A DNA stretch of 31,935 nt from a virus. The translations under genes were made by a program, and so were the position numbers. Location of the stretch: the IMG/VR virus record IMGVR_UViG_3300044631_001618, positions 1 to 31,935 of that record. One strand, given 5' to 3'. The first letter of the stretch is position 1, and every line of letters starts with the position of its first letter. Under the pieces are notes generated by a model. That model was given only the letters and a program-made list of their open reading frames with translations. It was not told the DNA's origin and searched no databases. Shown here piece after piece: positions 6,645 through 12,923 of the stretch.

Positions 6645-6875
6645 ATGGAAAACAACGACAACATTGAATTAACAGATGAAGAGATCTCAAAGGGCTATAC
6701 CTCAGATAATGAAGAAGAGGACAAATGGGACAATATGGAGAAGGCTTGCTGGAGCGGATATAAGCAGGTGGGTATGAAGGATAAAGGCGGTAGAAGAGTA
6801 CCTAATTGTGTCCCAGTAAAGAAATCCCTATTTGGTACAGAAGGACCACAAACACTAATCCCAAGGAATAAGTAA
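6645..6875 (+). CDS. Acidic phage protein with a CWxGYKQVGMKxKxGxxVPNCVP motif
   Basis: 76 residues. The N-terminal half is strongly acidic (Glu/Asp/Asn). The C-terminal half carries a Cys-Trp-x-Gly-Tyr segment and a PNCVP segment, a motif that I recognise from many phage proteins, often at the end of larger structural proteins. Function of the motif is not established to my knowledge. Leaderless start. Confidence 0.6.
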   Translation: MENNDNIELTDEEISKGYTSDNEEEDKWDNMEKACWSGYKQVGMKDKGGRRVPNCVPVKKSLFGTEGPQTLIPRNK

Positions 6876-6876
6876 T

Positions 6877-7047
6877 ATGGGTATATTAGATAACTTTGAA
6901 GCCTATTTAGAGGCGGAAGAGCAAGAGATACAGACATGCTATTACTGTAAAGCTATAGCTACATATAATGATTTAGCTGAAGTAGATAGAAATTATCAAA
7001 TAGTAGGCGTATGTGCATGTCATGCATATCAAGGATTAAGTTCATGA
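6877..7047 (+). CDS. Cys-pair zinc-binding small protein
   Basis: 56 residues with C-Y-Y-C at 21-24 and C-A-C-H near 47-50, a likely zinc site joined by a helix. It starts one base after the previous stop and overlaps the next ATG by ATGA. Confidence 0.55.
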   Translation: MGILDNFEAYLEAEEQEIQTCYYCKAIATYNDLAEVDRNYQIVGVCACHAYQGLSS

Positions 7048-7577
7048 AGAAATACATGGTTGCTGATTTAGTTAAGGATTTAAGGTCTGAACTCATAGCA
7101 ATAGCAGCAGAGGAATTTGATCTAAATGACTCTGAAGCTGAAAGATTTGTCGACAATTTCCCAAATCAGTCTACATGGGCAGATGCTGAAGAAGTAGCAG
7201 AATCCCTTGGGGTAGGAATTACTGATGTAGATGATGACGATGTTGAGAATTATATGTCGATGGGCGGGAACTCAAAAGGGGAGATCGATTCTTCTATGGG
7301 TATAATACAATGGATATATAACAATACTACCAAAGCATACACAATTCATATGATTGTTGAAGCTTCATGTGGTGGAGAAATACAGAATAGAGATATCCTA
7401 TACTACAATATATCTCCAGAACAAATGAGAGAATGGAATAATTCTGACTCTGCTGGAGAATACTTTAATAATTATATAAAAGGACAGCCAGATGACAATG
7501 GTTGTGGATGCTGTGATGATCCTTGTGATCCACAAGATATATCACAATTTAACACAAGATATTCGTCCATATCCTAG
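7044..7577 (+). CDS. Acidic hypothetical protein with C-terminal Cys cluster
   Basis: 177 residues. Start chosen at ATG 7044 (ATGA overlap); an upstream GTG in the same frame lies inside the previous gene. The N-terminal third is acidic and helical, the middle (about 70-130) is mixed beta (IIQWIYNNTTKAYTIHMIVEA), and the tail has CGCCDDPC, which could bind a metal. Last gene of the plus-strand run before the convergent spacer. Confidence 0.6.
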   Translation: MKKYMVADLVKDLRSELIAIAAEEFDLNDSEAERFVDNFPNQSTWADAEEVAESLGVGITDVDDDDVENYMSMGGNSKGEIDSSMGIIQWIYNNTTKAYTIHMIVEASCGGEIQNRDILYYNISPEQMREWNNSDSAGEYFNNYIKGQPDDNGCGCCDDPCDPQDISQFNTRYSSIS

Positions 7578-8077
7578 TATCCCCCGCCTTTTATACATGT
7601 CTTAAAACCCCCTTAGAAGCCCATTTTGACTGCATAGATCAATGTATCTATGAAATAATTTACTATTAATTCCCTTGTGATTACTATCTATTTATCGACA
7701 AATATATATACGTATAATGGTGCGTCCCCCATATGTAGACATTTCGTAATGTTTTGTCTAATGTCTGGCATATTCCCCCATATTTGTCAATAGATACATT
7801 TCAGGGAATTTTTGTCAACTGTCGTAAATAGACAATTTCGCCCTCTTTGTCCAATATATATCTATATTTATTCTATTATATTCTGGACAATTTATGGCAA
7901 TTTGTCTACAATTCTGTATGTATTTAAATAGATTTGTCGACATTTCTATATAATTTTCAGGGATTTTTATTATGTTGTCGTAATAGAAAAATTTCGCCCC
8001 ATGCCCACGCATTTTATCCACAAAAAAATCCACACCCTGTGGATAAGGATGTGGATAATTCTGTGAGCTATGTCTAT
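7578..8077. other. AT-rich convergent spacer with DnaA boxes, candidate replication origin
   Basis: 500 bp without a convincing gene, between convergent gene blocks. It is very AT-rich and full of TTTGTC/GACAAA words. Three exact DnaA boxes sit at 8014-8022 (+), 8038-8046 (-) and 8050-8058 (-). Two related stretches at 7799-7850 and 7955-8003 share TTTCAGGGA, GTCGTAA and AATTTCGCCC. Clustered DnaA boxes beside an AT-rich stretch fit an origin; there is no direct proof. Confidence 0.5.
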
Positions 8078-8440
8078 TTAATCTAACTTGACCCAAGACC
8101 TTTTTGAATAAGGGATTGCTTCTTCTTGTTTTGGCTTATGTACTTTTAACTTCTGTGGTAATTTAAGATTGTTCCATTTGTAGGAATCTGTTAGATGTTT
8201 AAGCATTCTATCTAACTCCTTAGCAAGGAATAAGCCTTCGCTTGTCTTGCCGTTCGTTGCTTCCGTCTTGTATCGCTTGGCTTGGTAACTAATTATTTGA
8301 GCAACCATTTCCATAATGCGGTCTGTCGTATAAAGTGGTTGGTCTGCTAGTACTCGACCAAAGATTGCTGGATTAAAGAAATGGTTCTCTGTTAGTTCTA
8401 CTAGTTGGTCTGCTACTTTGTCTGCTGGTGATTTAGCCAT
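8078..8440 (-). CDS. Hypothetical phage protein, helical N-terminus
   Basis: 120 residues. Residues 1-95 look mostly helical (KVADQLVELTENHF, RIMEMVAQIISYQAKRY); the C-terminus is basic and Lys/Pro-rich. A good AAAGGCGG ribosome-binding site lies before the ATG, and a sigma70-type promoter precedes it. No family recognised. Last gene of the minus-strand block before the candidate origin, so a replication-linked role is possible but unproven. Confidence 0.65.
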   Translation of the reverse strand: MAKSPADKVADQLVELTENHFFNPAIFGRVLADQPLYTTDRIMEMVAQIISYQAKRYKTEATNGKTSEGLFLAKELDRMLKHLTDSYKWNNLKLPQKLKVHKPKQEEAIPYSKRSWVKLD

Positions 8441-8461
8441 TGGTTCCGCCTTTCTTAGTTG

Positions 8462-8490
8462 ATTTTACCACAATAGGGAAGGGGTGGCAA
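8462..8490 (-). promoter_or_regulatory. Sigma70-type promoter for the 120-residue gene
   Basis: On the minus strand: TTGCCA (8490-8485), a 17-bp spacer, then TAAAAT (8467-8462). The ATG lies 22 nt downstream, after AAAGGCGG. The -35 overlaps one arm of a strong hairpin (8478-8512), so termination of the upstream gene and initiation here are intertwined. Confidence 0.6.
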
Positions 8491-8512
8491 GCCTTGACTC
8501 AACCACCCCTTC
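8478..8512 (-). terminator. Hairpin after the small RGR-motif gene
   Basis: A perfect 10-bp stem (GAAGGGGTGG with CCACCCCTTC) around a 15-nt loop, 12 nt beyond the stop of the minus-strand gene at 8524-8673. The U-tract is weak, so termination may be partial. Confidence 0.55.
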
Positions 8513-8523
8513 GATCTAGTTTG

Positions 8524-8673
8524 TTACTTAGCCTTGTTAGTTGGCGCCTCTGCTGTGAAGGTAATGCCCTTGTTTACTGCCTCTTGCAAAGCTACCTTGG
8601 CTGCTCCTGAGAAACGGCCACGGGCTCCTACTGTAATGCCTTGCTGCTTTAGATATTCACGCTTTGTTGTCAT
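8524..8673 (-). CDS. Small basic protein with an RGRF motif
   Basis: 49 residues: MTTKREYLKQQGI, then VGARGRFSGAAKVALQEA. The R-G-R-F turn followed by an Ala-rich helix recalls the C-terminal DNA-binding part of Lsr2-like proteins (R-G-R motif), though the match is short and I hold it loosely. AAAGGAG lies 8 nt before the ATG. It has its own strong promoter. Confidence 0.6.
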   Translation of the reverse strand: MTTKREYLKQQGITVGARGRFSGAAKVALQEAVNKGITFTAEAPTNKAK

Positions 8674-8710
8674 TTGAATCTCCTTTCAAGAGATATTAGT
8701 TGTTGTATTT

Positions 8711-8739
8711 ATTATATATCAATTTACAGAAATTGTAAA
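8711..8739 (-). promoter_or_regulatory. Strong sigma70-type promoter with inverted repeat
   Basis: On the minus strand: TTTACA (8739-8734), a 17-bp spacer, TATAAT (8716-8711). The inverted repeat ATTTACA-N5-TGTAAAT (8722-8740) covers the -35 and may be an operator. It drives the gene at 8524-8673. Confidence 0.75.
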
Positions 8740-8757
8740 TAGATATTCCGCCTATAT

Positions 8758-8892
8758 TTAGTTTTTTTCTAGATGTCTAATTAAACTAGCAACGATGTTG
8801 TGGGCCTCAATGTTCTCTGTTTCTGACCCACCCCACAAAAGCTCCTGTGCCTTATTTAATTGTTCATTGATATATTTACTCGTCGCTTGCAT
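8758..8892 (-). CDS. Small helical protein
   Basis: 44 residues (MQATSKYINEQLNKAQELLW...), largely helical. The start overlaps the 3' end of the upstream gene by 17 nt in another frame, with GAGGATGAAG just before the ATG. No recognised family. Confidence 0.5.
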   Translation of the reverse strand: MQATSKYINEQLNKAQELLWGGSETENIEAHNIVASLIRHLEKN

Positions 8893-9199
8893 CTTCTTCA
8901 TCCTCATCATCAAGTGAATCTAGTGGGTCCAAGATGTACCCACGATTTAACATCCATTCAAGTACATCGTCCTGGTGCTGTTCTGCTCCGTACTCTAAGG
9001 AGAATCCCTGGCCTGCCTCTACAGCCTCACACAGGTGCTCCCACATCTCATCAAGAGTTGCCTGGGCAGTCCAGTTGTCATCGCTAACGATGTTTTGAAT
9101 AGTCGACCAGGTCCACAGCCATACCATGGATAAACCAAGGTCGGTAGTGTCCAAGATCTCTAAACACTTATTTAGTTTGTCTTTGTCATCAGGCTTCAT
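8876..9199 (-). CDS. Hypothetical acidic protein
   Basis: 107 residues. I chose the ATG at 9199 (MKPDDKDKLNKCLEI) because GGAG lies six bases upstream; an in-frame ATG at 9241 has no ribosome-binding site and lies deeper in the previous gene. Helical and Trp-rich in the middle, with a very acidic tail (DSLDDEDEEDASDE). Unknown function. Confidence 0.6.
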   Translation of the reverse strand: MKPDDKDKLNKCLEILDTTDLGLSMVWLWTWSTIQNIVSDDNWTAQATLDEMWEHLCEAVEAGQGFSLEYGAEQHQDDVLEWMLNRGYILDPLDSLDDEDEEDASDE

Positions 9200-9461
9200 T
9201 CCGTGCTCCAATCGCAAATGATAGTTGGTAAGTAAGTTCATATAGCGCTACCAAGGTGTCTAGTGCGCCTTCACATTCCGTACGGACCATGGAGTCCATT
9301 GCTTCTTCTGACTCCTCTTCCCGTTCGATTGCGTCTGCAAGTTCCTGCTCAGCAATTAGCATTAGGTTCTTAAGTTCACCGTGGATAATGTCAAGGCCTG
9401 ATACTCCTGCATTGACCATGCGTTGCAAATGGGGCGGGAGCCCGATGTCTTCTGCATTCAT
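9189..9461 (-). CDS. Hypothetical helical acidic protein
   Basis: 90 residues, strongly helical and Glu-rich (IAEQELADAIEREEESEEAMD). The start overlaps the previous stop by one base (TAATG). No recognised family. Confidence 0.55.
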   Translation of the reverse strand: MNAEDIGLPPHLQRMVNAGVSGLDIIHGELKNLMLIAEQELADAIEREEESEEAMDSMVRTECEGALDTLVALYELTYQLSFAIGARNEA

Positions 9462-9664
9462 TAGATTACCTCATAGTTCACTAGTGTTGATTCATTTAAG
9501 TTGTTTGCCCAATCAGGCTTTCCTTCTACCCAATCATATTCAATATCGATATCTCCTCCGCCTTCGGCAGGAGCACCAATTGTTATTACCAATTCAGTCC
9601 CGTCCTCAAAAAATATTTGTTCGACGGCGGAACGATAAGTAACTTCTCTAGATGTTATATTCAT
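9461..9664 (-). CDS. Hypothetical beta-rich protein
   Basis: 67 residues, alternating beta-type pattern (EVTYRSAVEQIFFEDGTELVITIG), acidic. Its leader has AACGAAAGG 8 nt before the ATG and follows a TTGTCAG-type promoter located inside the end of the upstream gene. Confidence 0.6.
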   Translation of the reverse strand: MNITSREVTYRSAVEQIFFEDGTELVITIGAPAEGGGDIDIEYDWVEGKPDWANNLNESTLVNYEVI

Positions 9665-9872
9665 TATTATACCTTTCGTTAGTAGAGTTCATTATATCAG
9701 TTGCCACTGACAATAAATGCTCAGTTGCCTCAATTGCACCCATATAATAATTATCTGATTCAAAGTATTCATCTTCATTTAAAGCAACATTGTTGCGTGC
9801 ATCCTCTAAGTCTTGGTTAAGACTAATTAGATGAACTTTCATATATTCAAGGAAGTGAGATGACTTAGTCAA
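9648..9872 (-). CDS. Small helical protein, TTG start
   Basis: 74 residues. The long in-frame ATG at 9908 lies inside the upstream gene; the TTG at 9872 has GGCGGAGGG at the correct distance and overlaps the upstream stop by 8 nt, so I take it as the start (TKSSHFLEYMKVHL). The last codons contain the promoter for the next gene: TTATTGTCAGTG encodes Leu-Leu-Ser-Val. Unknown function. Confidence 0.55.
   Translation of the reverse strand: MTKSSHFLEYMKVHLISLNQDLEDARNNVALNEDEYFESDNYYMGAIEATEHLLSVATDIMNSTNERYNNEYNI
9691..9713 (-). promoter_or_regulatory. TTGTCAG-type promoter
   Basis: On the minus strand TTGTCA (9713-9708), 11 bp, TATAAT (9696-9691). Leader with AACGAAAGG. Lies inside the 3' end of the upstream coding sequence. 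Confidence 0.65.
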
Positions 9873-10038
9873 AATAGCCCTCCGCCCAAAGACCGTCAAA
9901 AAATTCATTTACTTTTTCAAGCTCTGAAATAAACTTATCCTTGGGCATTAAATCGGACGGGTATCTAAGATAAAACTTCTGAGCCTTATATATAGTGTCT
10001 TGCATAGAAACAATATCATCTTGTGTATAACCTAGCAT
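9865..10038 (-). CDS. Small hypothetical protein
   Basis: 57 residues (MLGYTQDDIVSMQDTIYKAQ...), with Lys/Phe/Tyr-rich helices and a GLWAEGYFD end. GGAGG precedes the ATG. The 3' end overlaps the TTG start of the next gene. No family recognised. Confidence 0.6.
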   Translation of the reverse strand: MLGYTQDDIVSMQDTIYKAQKFYLRYPSDLMPKDKFISELEKVNEFFDGLWAEGYFD

Positions 10039-10178
10039 TCAATTGCCTCCATATATTTAATCATAGTATTAAGTGTTATATGAATGTGACAATCACAATC
10101 ATCTGATGTATCTCTGTCGTCAAAATGGATTAAGTTGTCATCATAGATATAATCAATTAGTTCTTGACTGGTAATCAT
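10032..10178 (-). CDS. Small acidic protein with Cys/His cluster
   Basis: 48 residues. DDCDCHIHI (about 26-34) places two Cys and two His together, which could bind a metal. ATGA overlap with the upstream gene and a 7-nt overlap with the downstream one. Confidence 0.5.
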   Translation of the reverse strand: MITSQELIDYIYDDNLIHFDDRDTSDDCDCHIHITLNTMIKYMEAIEC

Positions 10179-10387
10179 AGTAGGAATTCATCTCCTTCAA
10201 TATACCCGTAGTATTCATTGTATGATTGTTTTAAGTTATCAGGAGCAAATTGCATGAACTTATATTCAGCATATGCTTCCCCTTCTTCTAAATTAGCATT
10301 GTTCCATTGCTCAAATAGATGTTGCTCAATATCTACCTGGATTGCTCCAAGAATATGTTCTCCTACTGTATCTGTAAATGCTTCCAT
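10175..10387 (-). CDS. Hypothetical acidic protein
   Basis: 70 residues (MEAFTDTVGEHILGAIQ...), helical N-terminus, Tyr/Glu-rich end. I chose ATG 10387 because AACGAAAGGG lies just upstream and a TTGTCAG promoter lies 25 bp further; the frame is open to 10483, but that stretch contains the promoter. First gene of the operon 8876-10387. Confidence 0.65.
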   Translation of the reverse strand: MEAFTDTVGEHILGAIQVDIEQHLFEQWNNANLEEGEAYAEYKFMQFAPDNLKQSYNEYYGYIEGDEFLL

Positions 10388-10411
10388 TTTTATCCCTTTC
10401 GTTATGTGATT

Positions 10412-10434
10412 ATTATATATTAAGGCACTGACAA
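10412..10434 (-). promoter_or_regulatory. TTGTCAG-type promoter
   Basis: On the minus strand TTGTCA (10434-10429), 11 bp, TATAAT (10417-10412), then a leader with AACGAAAGG before the ATG at 10387. Confidence 0.7.
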
Positions 10435-10451
10435 ATGGAATAGAAAATCTA

Positions 10452-10484
10452 TGTGATACCCGCCACATTGTGGCGCATCTCACA
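10452..10484. promoter_or_regulatory. Split TGTGA...TCACA site with inserted hairpin
   Basis: TGTGA (10452-10456) and TCACA (10480-10484) are separated by 23 nt instead of 6; the insert carries its own inverted repeat GCCACA-TTG-TGGC. TTTCAGGGG follows after 3 nt, as in the intact copies, so this looks like a modified copy of the same element. Confidence 0.5.
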
Positions 10485-10548
10485 AAATTTCAGGGGATTT
10501 TTACTTGACTTCTTAAAGAGAATAATATACCCTCATGTCTTTGTGGGC

Positions 10549-10582
10549 AAAAAGAAAGTCCCCCAGATCTTACCTGGGGGAC
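10549..10582 (-). terminator. Intrinsic terminator of the predicted small RNA and upstream operon
   Basis: GTCCCCCAG (10558-10566) pairs perfectly with CTGGGGGAC (10574-10582), loop 7 nt. On the minus strand the stem is followed by TTTCTTTTT. It also ends read-through from the operon starting at 12892. Confidence 0.9.
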
Positions 10583-10673
10583 CATAGATTAGGGCTGCTA
10601 AGAGTAACCAACGAAAGTAACAATCTCTGCCTTACTTAGCTCCTGGCCATACGACTAGATAGAAGCACCCTAA
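10549..10673 (-). ncRNA. Predicted small RNA, possible antisense to phage ribosome-binding leaders
   Basis: No gene fills 10388-10690. An extended -10 (TGATATAAT) at 10680-10688 would start a transcript near 10673. It would end at a textbook intrinsic terminator: a 9-bp stem at 10558-10582 followed by TTTCTTTTT. The two ends of the body pair (TAGGGTGCT with AGCAGCCCTA, one bulge), as expected of a folded RNA. The transcript contains CTTTCGTTGGTT (opposite plus-strand 10606-10617), exactly complementary to AACCAACGAAAG. AACGAAAG is the shared ribosome-binding leader of ten minus-strand transcripts. It has no tRNA features. Existence and action are predictions. Confidence 0.5.
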
Positions 10674-10679
10674 AATACT

Positions 10680-10688
10680 ATTATATCA
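10680..10688 (-). promoter_or_regulatory. Extended -10 promoter for the predicted small RNA
   Basis: Minus-strand TGA-TATAAT, with the hexamer at 10685-10680. No good -35 at 17 bp, but TTGACT lies 7 bp upstream at the end of the preceding gene. It sits directly beyond that gene's stop. Confidence 0.5.
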
Positions 10689-10690
10689 TA

Positions 10691-11056
10691 TTAGTCAACT
10701 GAGACTAATGTATACCTATTTACAAATTCAGCAATCCCGAACTTTGCTACGACTGTAGTAAGGTCTTCTTCAAAAAGAGTTACGGTTTGCGCTTCCCAAT
10801 TGACAACAGGTACCTTGTGCTCGTTGTCATCCAATCGATTAATGCTAAAGCCCCAACCAGTTGTTGAAGTCCATTCATCTCCAATTAAATGTGATGTAGC
10901 AATTCGTGTTGCATAGGATGAGTCACCCCACCTTGGCTCTGCTGCAGACAGCGCTGCTGCCAAGTTGCCAAGCATGTTGTGACCTGCCCAGTGCCCGTAC
11001 AAAAACAATGTGTCACCGTTGTTTTGTTTAAATCCAAAATTTGCTCTGTTTCCCAT
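10691..11056 (-). CDS. Conserved actinophage-type hypothetical protein
   Basis: 121 residues. It starts MGNRANFGFKQNNGDTLFLYGHWAGH and continues with ATRIATSHLIGD and GWGFSINRLDDNEHKVPVV, a pattern I recognise as a widespread small protein of actinobacteria and their phages with no known function. One-base overlap with the upstream DUF7455-like gene (TAATG-type junction). The gene ends TCAGTTGACTAA, which is also the upstream part of the small-RNA promoter region. Confidence 0.7.
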   Translation of the reverse strand: MGNRANFGFKQNNGDTLFLYGHWAGHNMLGNLAAALSAAEPRWGDSSYATRIATSHLIGDEWTSTTGWGFSINRLDDNEHKVPVVNWEAQTVTLFEEDLTTVVAKFGIAEFVNRYTLVSVD

Positions 11057-11262
11057 TATAGTTCCGCCTCTTCTAATGTAGGTACTGCTTCGGTTTTGTT
11101 TAATTCTACTACTTCATATGCGACCTTGTCAAGGCCACGCTTGCTTGCGTTATAGTGGTGGCCACAAAAGAAAAGCTCACCTTCTACTAGTTTAACTAAA
11201 TACATTGCTTGAGCAGTGCCACATTGGTCACAGCCAATCCATCTATTTAGATCTTCGGTCAT
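11056..11262 (-). CDS. DUF7455-like zinc-ribbon protein
   Basis: 68 residues. C-D-Q-C-G (11-15), a beta hairpin (MYLVKLVEGELFFC) and CGHH (33-36) match the zinc-ribbon family DUF7455, common in actinobacteria and their phages. Two Cys pairs with the CGHH end would hold one zinc. A GAAGG ribosome-binding site lies inside the end of the upstream gene. One of the better host-range clues in this window. Function unknown. Confidence 0.75.
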   Translation of the reverse strand: MTEDLNRWIGCDQCGTAQAMYLVKLVEGELFFCGHHYNASKRGLDKVAYEVVELNKTEAVPTLEEAEL

Positions 11263-11405
11263 AGGTCGTTGCCTTCAATCATATCTGCTAATTGATTAAG
11301 TAACCATGAATCGATATCGGTGATATCAATCTCACGCAACTTATCCATTAGTTCTTCACGAGCAAACTTGTACCCGTCTGTAAATCCTTCTTTATAGTCT
11401 GACAC
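11259..11405 (-). CDS. Small helical protein, GTG start
   Basis: 48 residues (SDYKEGFTDGYKFAREELMD...). GTG at 11405 is preceded by GAGGAG at the right distance. Ends in an ATGA overlap with the DUF7455-like gene. Unknown function. Confidence 0.6.
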   Translation of the reverse strand: MSDYKEGFTDGYKFAREELMDKLREIDITDIDSWLLNQLADMIEGNDL

Positions 11406-11406
11406 T

Positions 11407-11622
11407 TTAACTCCTCATATATCCCGTTGGTTCGAATTCAGAAACATACACTTCTTCAAGATTATACTTTTCTCTAAGATGTGTTACTTTCTCAATACTA
11501 CCAGTTCCAATGTTGAATGTCAACGGCTCTTCGTTGGCTTCAGGATCTAAACCAAGTATCTCGGCCTCCCAGGTGGCCCGTGCATAGGCCACCTTATTTG
11601 GTGCAGTAAGTTCAAAGTACAT
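11407..11622 (-). CDS. Hypothetical protein
   Basis: 71 residues, mixed alpha/beta (MYFELTAPNKVAYARATWEAE). One-base overlap with the upstream gene's stop. The end of this gene carries the GAGGAG ribosome-binding site for the next one. No family recognised. Confidence 0.6.
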   Translation of the reverse strand: MYFELTAPNKVAYARATWEAEILGLDPEANEEPLTFNIGTGSIEKVTHLREKYNLEEVYVSEFEPTGYMRS

Positions 11623-12242
11623 TAGTCCACCTCGATTGAATCGATAGAGGATGACAAATATGTAATTGGTTCATCATATGACACTGTGTCAAAGTCTGTA
11701 TCGTGAATTGAATTAATAGCATCCTCTTCGCTTCTAGCATTAACTGTAACTGAATATTGAACTGTTACAGTCAACTCAAATTCATTTGTTAGTTCGAAAC
11801 CGCAGATGCTTGCAATTTCTTCGGCTTGATATTCTGTAATAGAATCGTCATCAAGTCCCTCCATAGTAAATATCTTCATGTCATCACGCAACTTATTTAA
11901 GGTTGATGCGGTTGCATAGTCACGCTGAGTTACACGCTGAATCTGTTCTTCTAACTGTGCTATGCGTGCTTTGTTTTCTACTAACTGTGACTCAAGGAAG
12001 TCTCGTGTCATGTAGTGGTTATCGATTACTGGCTGGTCCATTTTTTCCTCTTTCGTTTGGTTTGTTGTTGGTAGTGTAGCATGCTCCACTGACAATAATG
12101 TAGTCTTGCGACCACAAGGGCATGTGAGCTCGGTCACACCAGATGGGAATCCAAATCCATCTGATGATGTTAGTTCGATTAAAGAATCACATTCATTTGG
12201 ATCGCAAACAAATGTATATTTAGATGAGATTAAATCTGTCAT
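11622..12242 (-). CDS. Zinc ribbon fused in frame to a coiled-coil protein, with an internal promoter and start
   Basis: The frame gives 206 residues. Residues 1-53 form a zinc ribbon (C-x4-C, CDPNEC, at about 13-18 and C-P-C-G at about 41-44). Residues 68-206 contain a coiled coil (about 80-115) and an acidic beta-rich domain. The joint (codons 50-67) is the DNA of a complete TTGTCAG promoter and an AACGAAAGAGG ribosome-binding site, followed by ATG at 12041. Two products are therefore likely: the full 206 residues from the upstream operon and 139 residues from the internal start. The zinc ribbon looks complete without the second half, so a lost stop codon between two genes is a likely origin. 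The start overlaps the upstream stop (ATGA). Confidence 0.65.
   Translation of the reverse strand: MTDLISSKYTFVCDPNECDSLIELTSSDGFGFPSGVTELTCPCGRKTTLLSVEHATLPTTNQTKEEKMDQPVIDNHYMTRDFLESQLVENKARIAQLEEQIQRVTQRDYATASTLNKLRDDMKIFTMEGLDDDSITEYQAEEIASICGFELTNEFELTVTVQYSVTVNARSEEDAINSIHDTDFDTVSYDEPITYLSSSIDSIEVD
12073..12095 (-). promoter_or_regulatory. TTGTCAG-type promoter inside an open frame
   Basis: On the minus strand TTGTCA (12095-12090), 11 bp, TACACT (12078-12073), leader with AACGAAAGAGG, ATG at 12041. Every base is also coding sequence for the longer protein. Confidence 0.65.
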
Positions 12243-12892
12243 GATTCATACCCACACTTCTGGCATATCTCTACACCCTTCTCATCATCATACATTAAAC
12301 AATCAGTCTCATCACATTCACGACACATGTTGTCGTATTCTGATTCTGAGATAACTTCTCCACGAAGGATTTCTAGTTCTCCACCCCAGCCTGTTTCTTC
12401 TTCATATGATAAAGTAAATAGCAAATCAGGATACTGTGCAGATAGTTTTTGCAAGGCAGGCATAGGGCGAGACCAAGCGGTATTAAAGTTATAATGAACT
12501 ACATGGTTATCACCATTAGCAGTATCTTCAACTGTAGTATCAGGATACTTATCATTTACAGATACGGCAACATCCCACTTAGTTCCCCATTCACGAACAT
12601 TAAATGAATACCAGTCATTTGTTTTGAATTGCATTTGCTCCTGAAGAGGAATTGTATGGTCGGGCTGGGCAAGGTATTCTTCCTCAGTAATACCTGCATC
12701 TAAATAGTTATAGATATTATGAAATGCAAATAGTGGCTCAGAATAAATAGTATTCTTCTTCATGAATGTATTAGTACTTACATCCCATGAGTCATGCATT
12801 TGCTTAAATGGCTTATTTAATTGAGCCATCATTTTCTTAACTGATTCAGGATTGCCCTCTACAGTTAATCCGTTATATACCCAGTTTGGCAT
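12239..12892 (-). CDS. Api92-like protein (DUF1281 type) with C-terminal zinc ribbon
   Basis: 217 residues. The start MPNWVYNGLTVEGNPESVKK is the typical opening of Api92-like/DUF1281 proteins, which have a ferredoxin-like fold and occur on phages and plasmids; function unknown. Trp-rich core (DWYSFNVREWGTKWDV, ETGWGGELE). The last 35 residues add C-R-E-C and C-Q-K-C-G, a zinc ribbon not needed for the main fold. I chose ATG 12892 because AACGAAAGG and a TTGTCAG promoter precede it. First gene of the operon 10691-12892. Confidence 0.75.
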   Translation of the reverse strand: MPNWVYNGLTVEGNPESVKKMMAQLNKPFKQMHDSWDVSTNTFMKKNTIYSEPLFAFHNIYNYLDAGITEEEYLAQPDHTIPLQEQMQFKTNDWYSFNVREWGTKWDVAVSVNDKYPDTTVEDTANGDNHVVHYNFNTAWSRPMPALQKLSAQYPDLLFTLSYEEETGWGGELEILRGEVISESEYDNMCRECDETDCLMYDDEKGVEICQKCGYES

Positions 12893-12923
12893 ATTTATAT
12901 CCTTTCGTTGGTGATATGTCAGA

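Noticed and set aside
7815-8096. 93-codon minus-strand open frame across the candidate origin
   Set aside because: Its start is a TTG inside the end of the 8078-8440 gene without a ribosome-binding site, it runs over DnaA boxes and direct repeats, and the protein shows no family-like pattern.
9256-9642. 128-codon plus-strand open frame
   Set aside because: Serine-rich mirror of two well-supported minus-strand genes with ribosome-binding sites; no plus-strand promoter or neighbours in that direction.
10583-10670. Extra tRNA in the gap at 10.6 kb
   Set aside because: The ends pair, but there is no T-loop consensus (GTTCRA), no normal D arm and no 7-base anticodon loop in place; a small RNA fits better.
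10688-10698. TTGACT as the -35 of the small-RNA promoter
   Set aside because: It lies only 7 bp from the -10, too close for a sigma70 -35; the TG-extended -10 is the better explanation.
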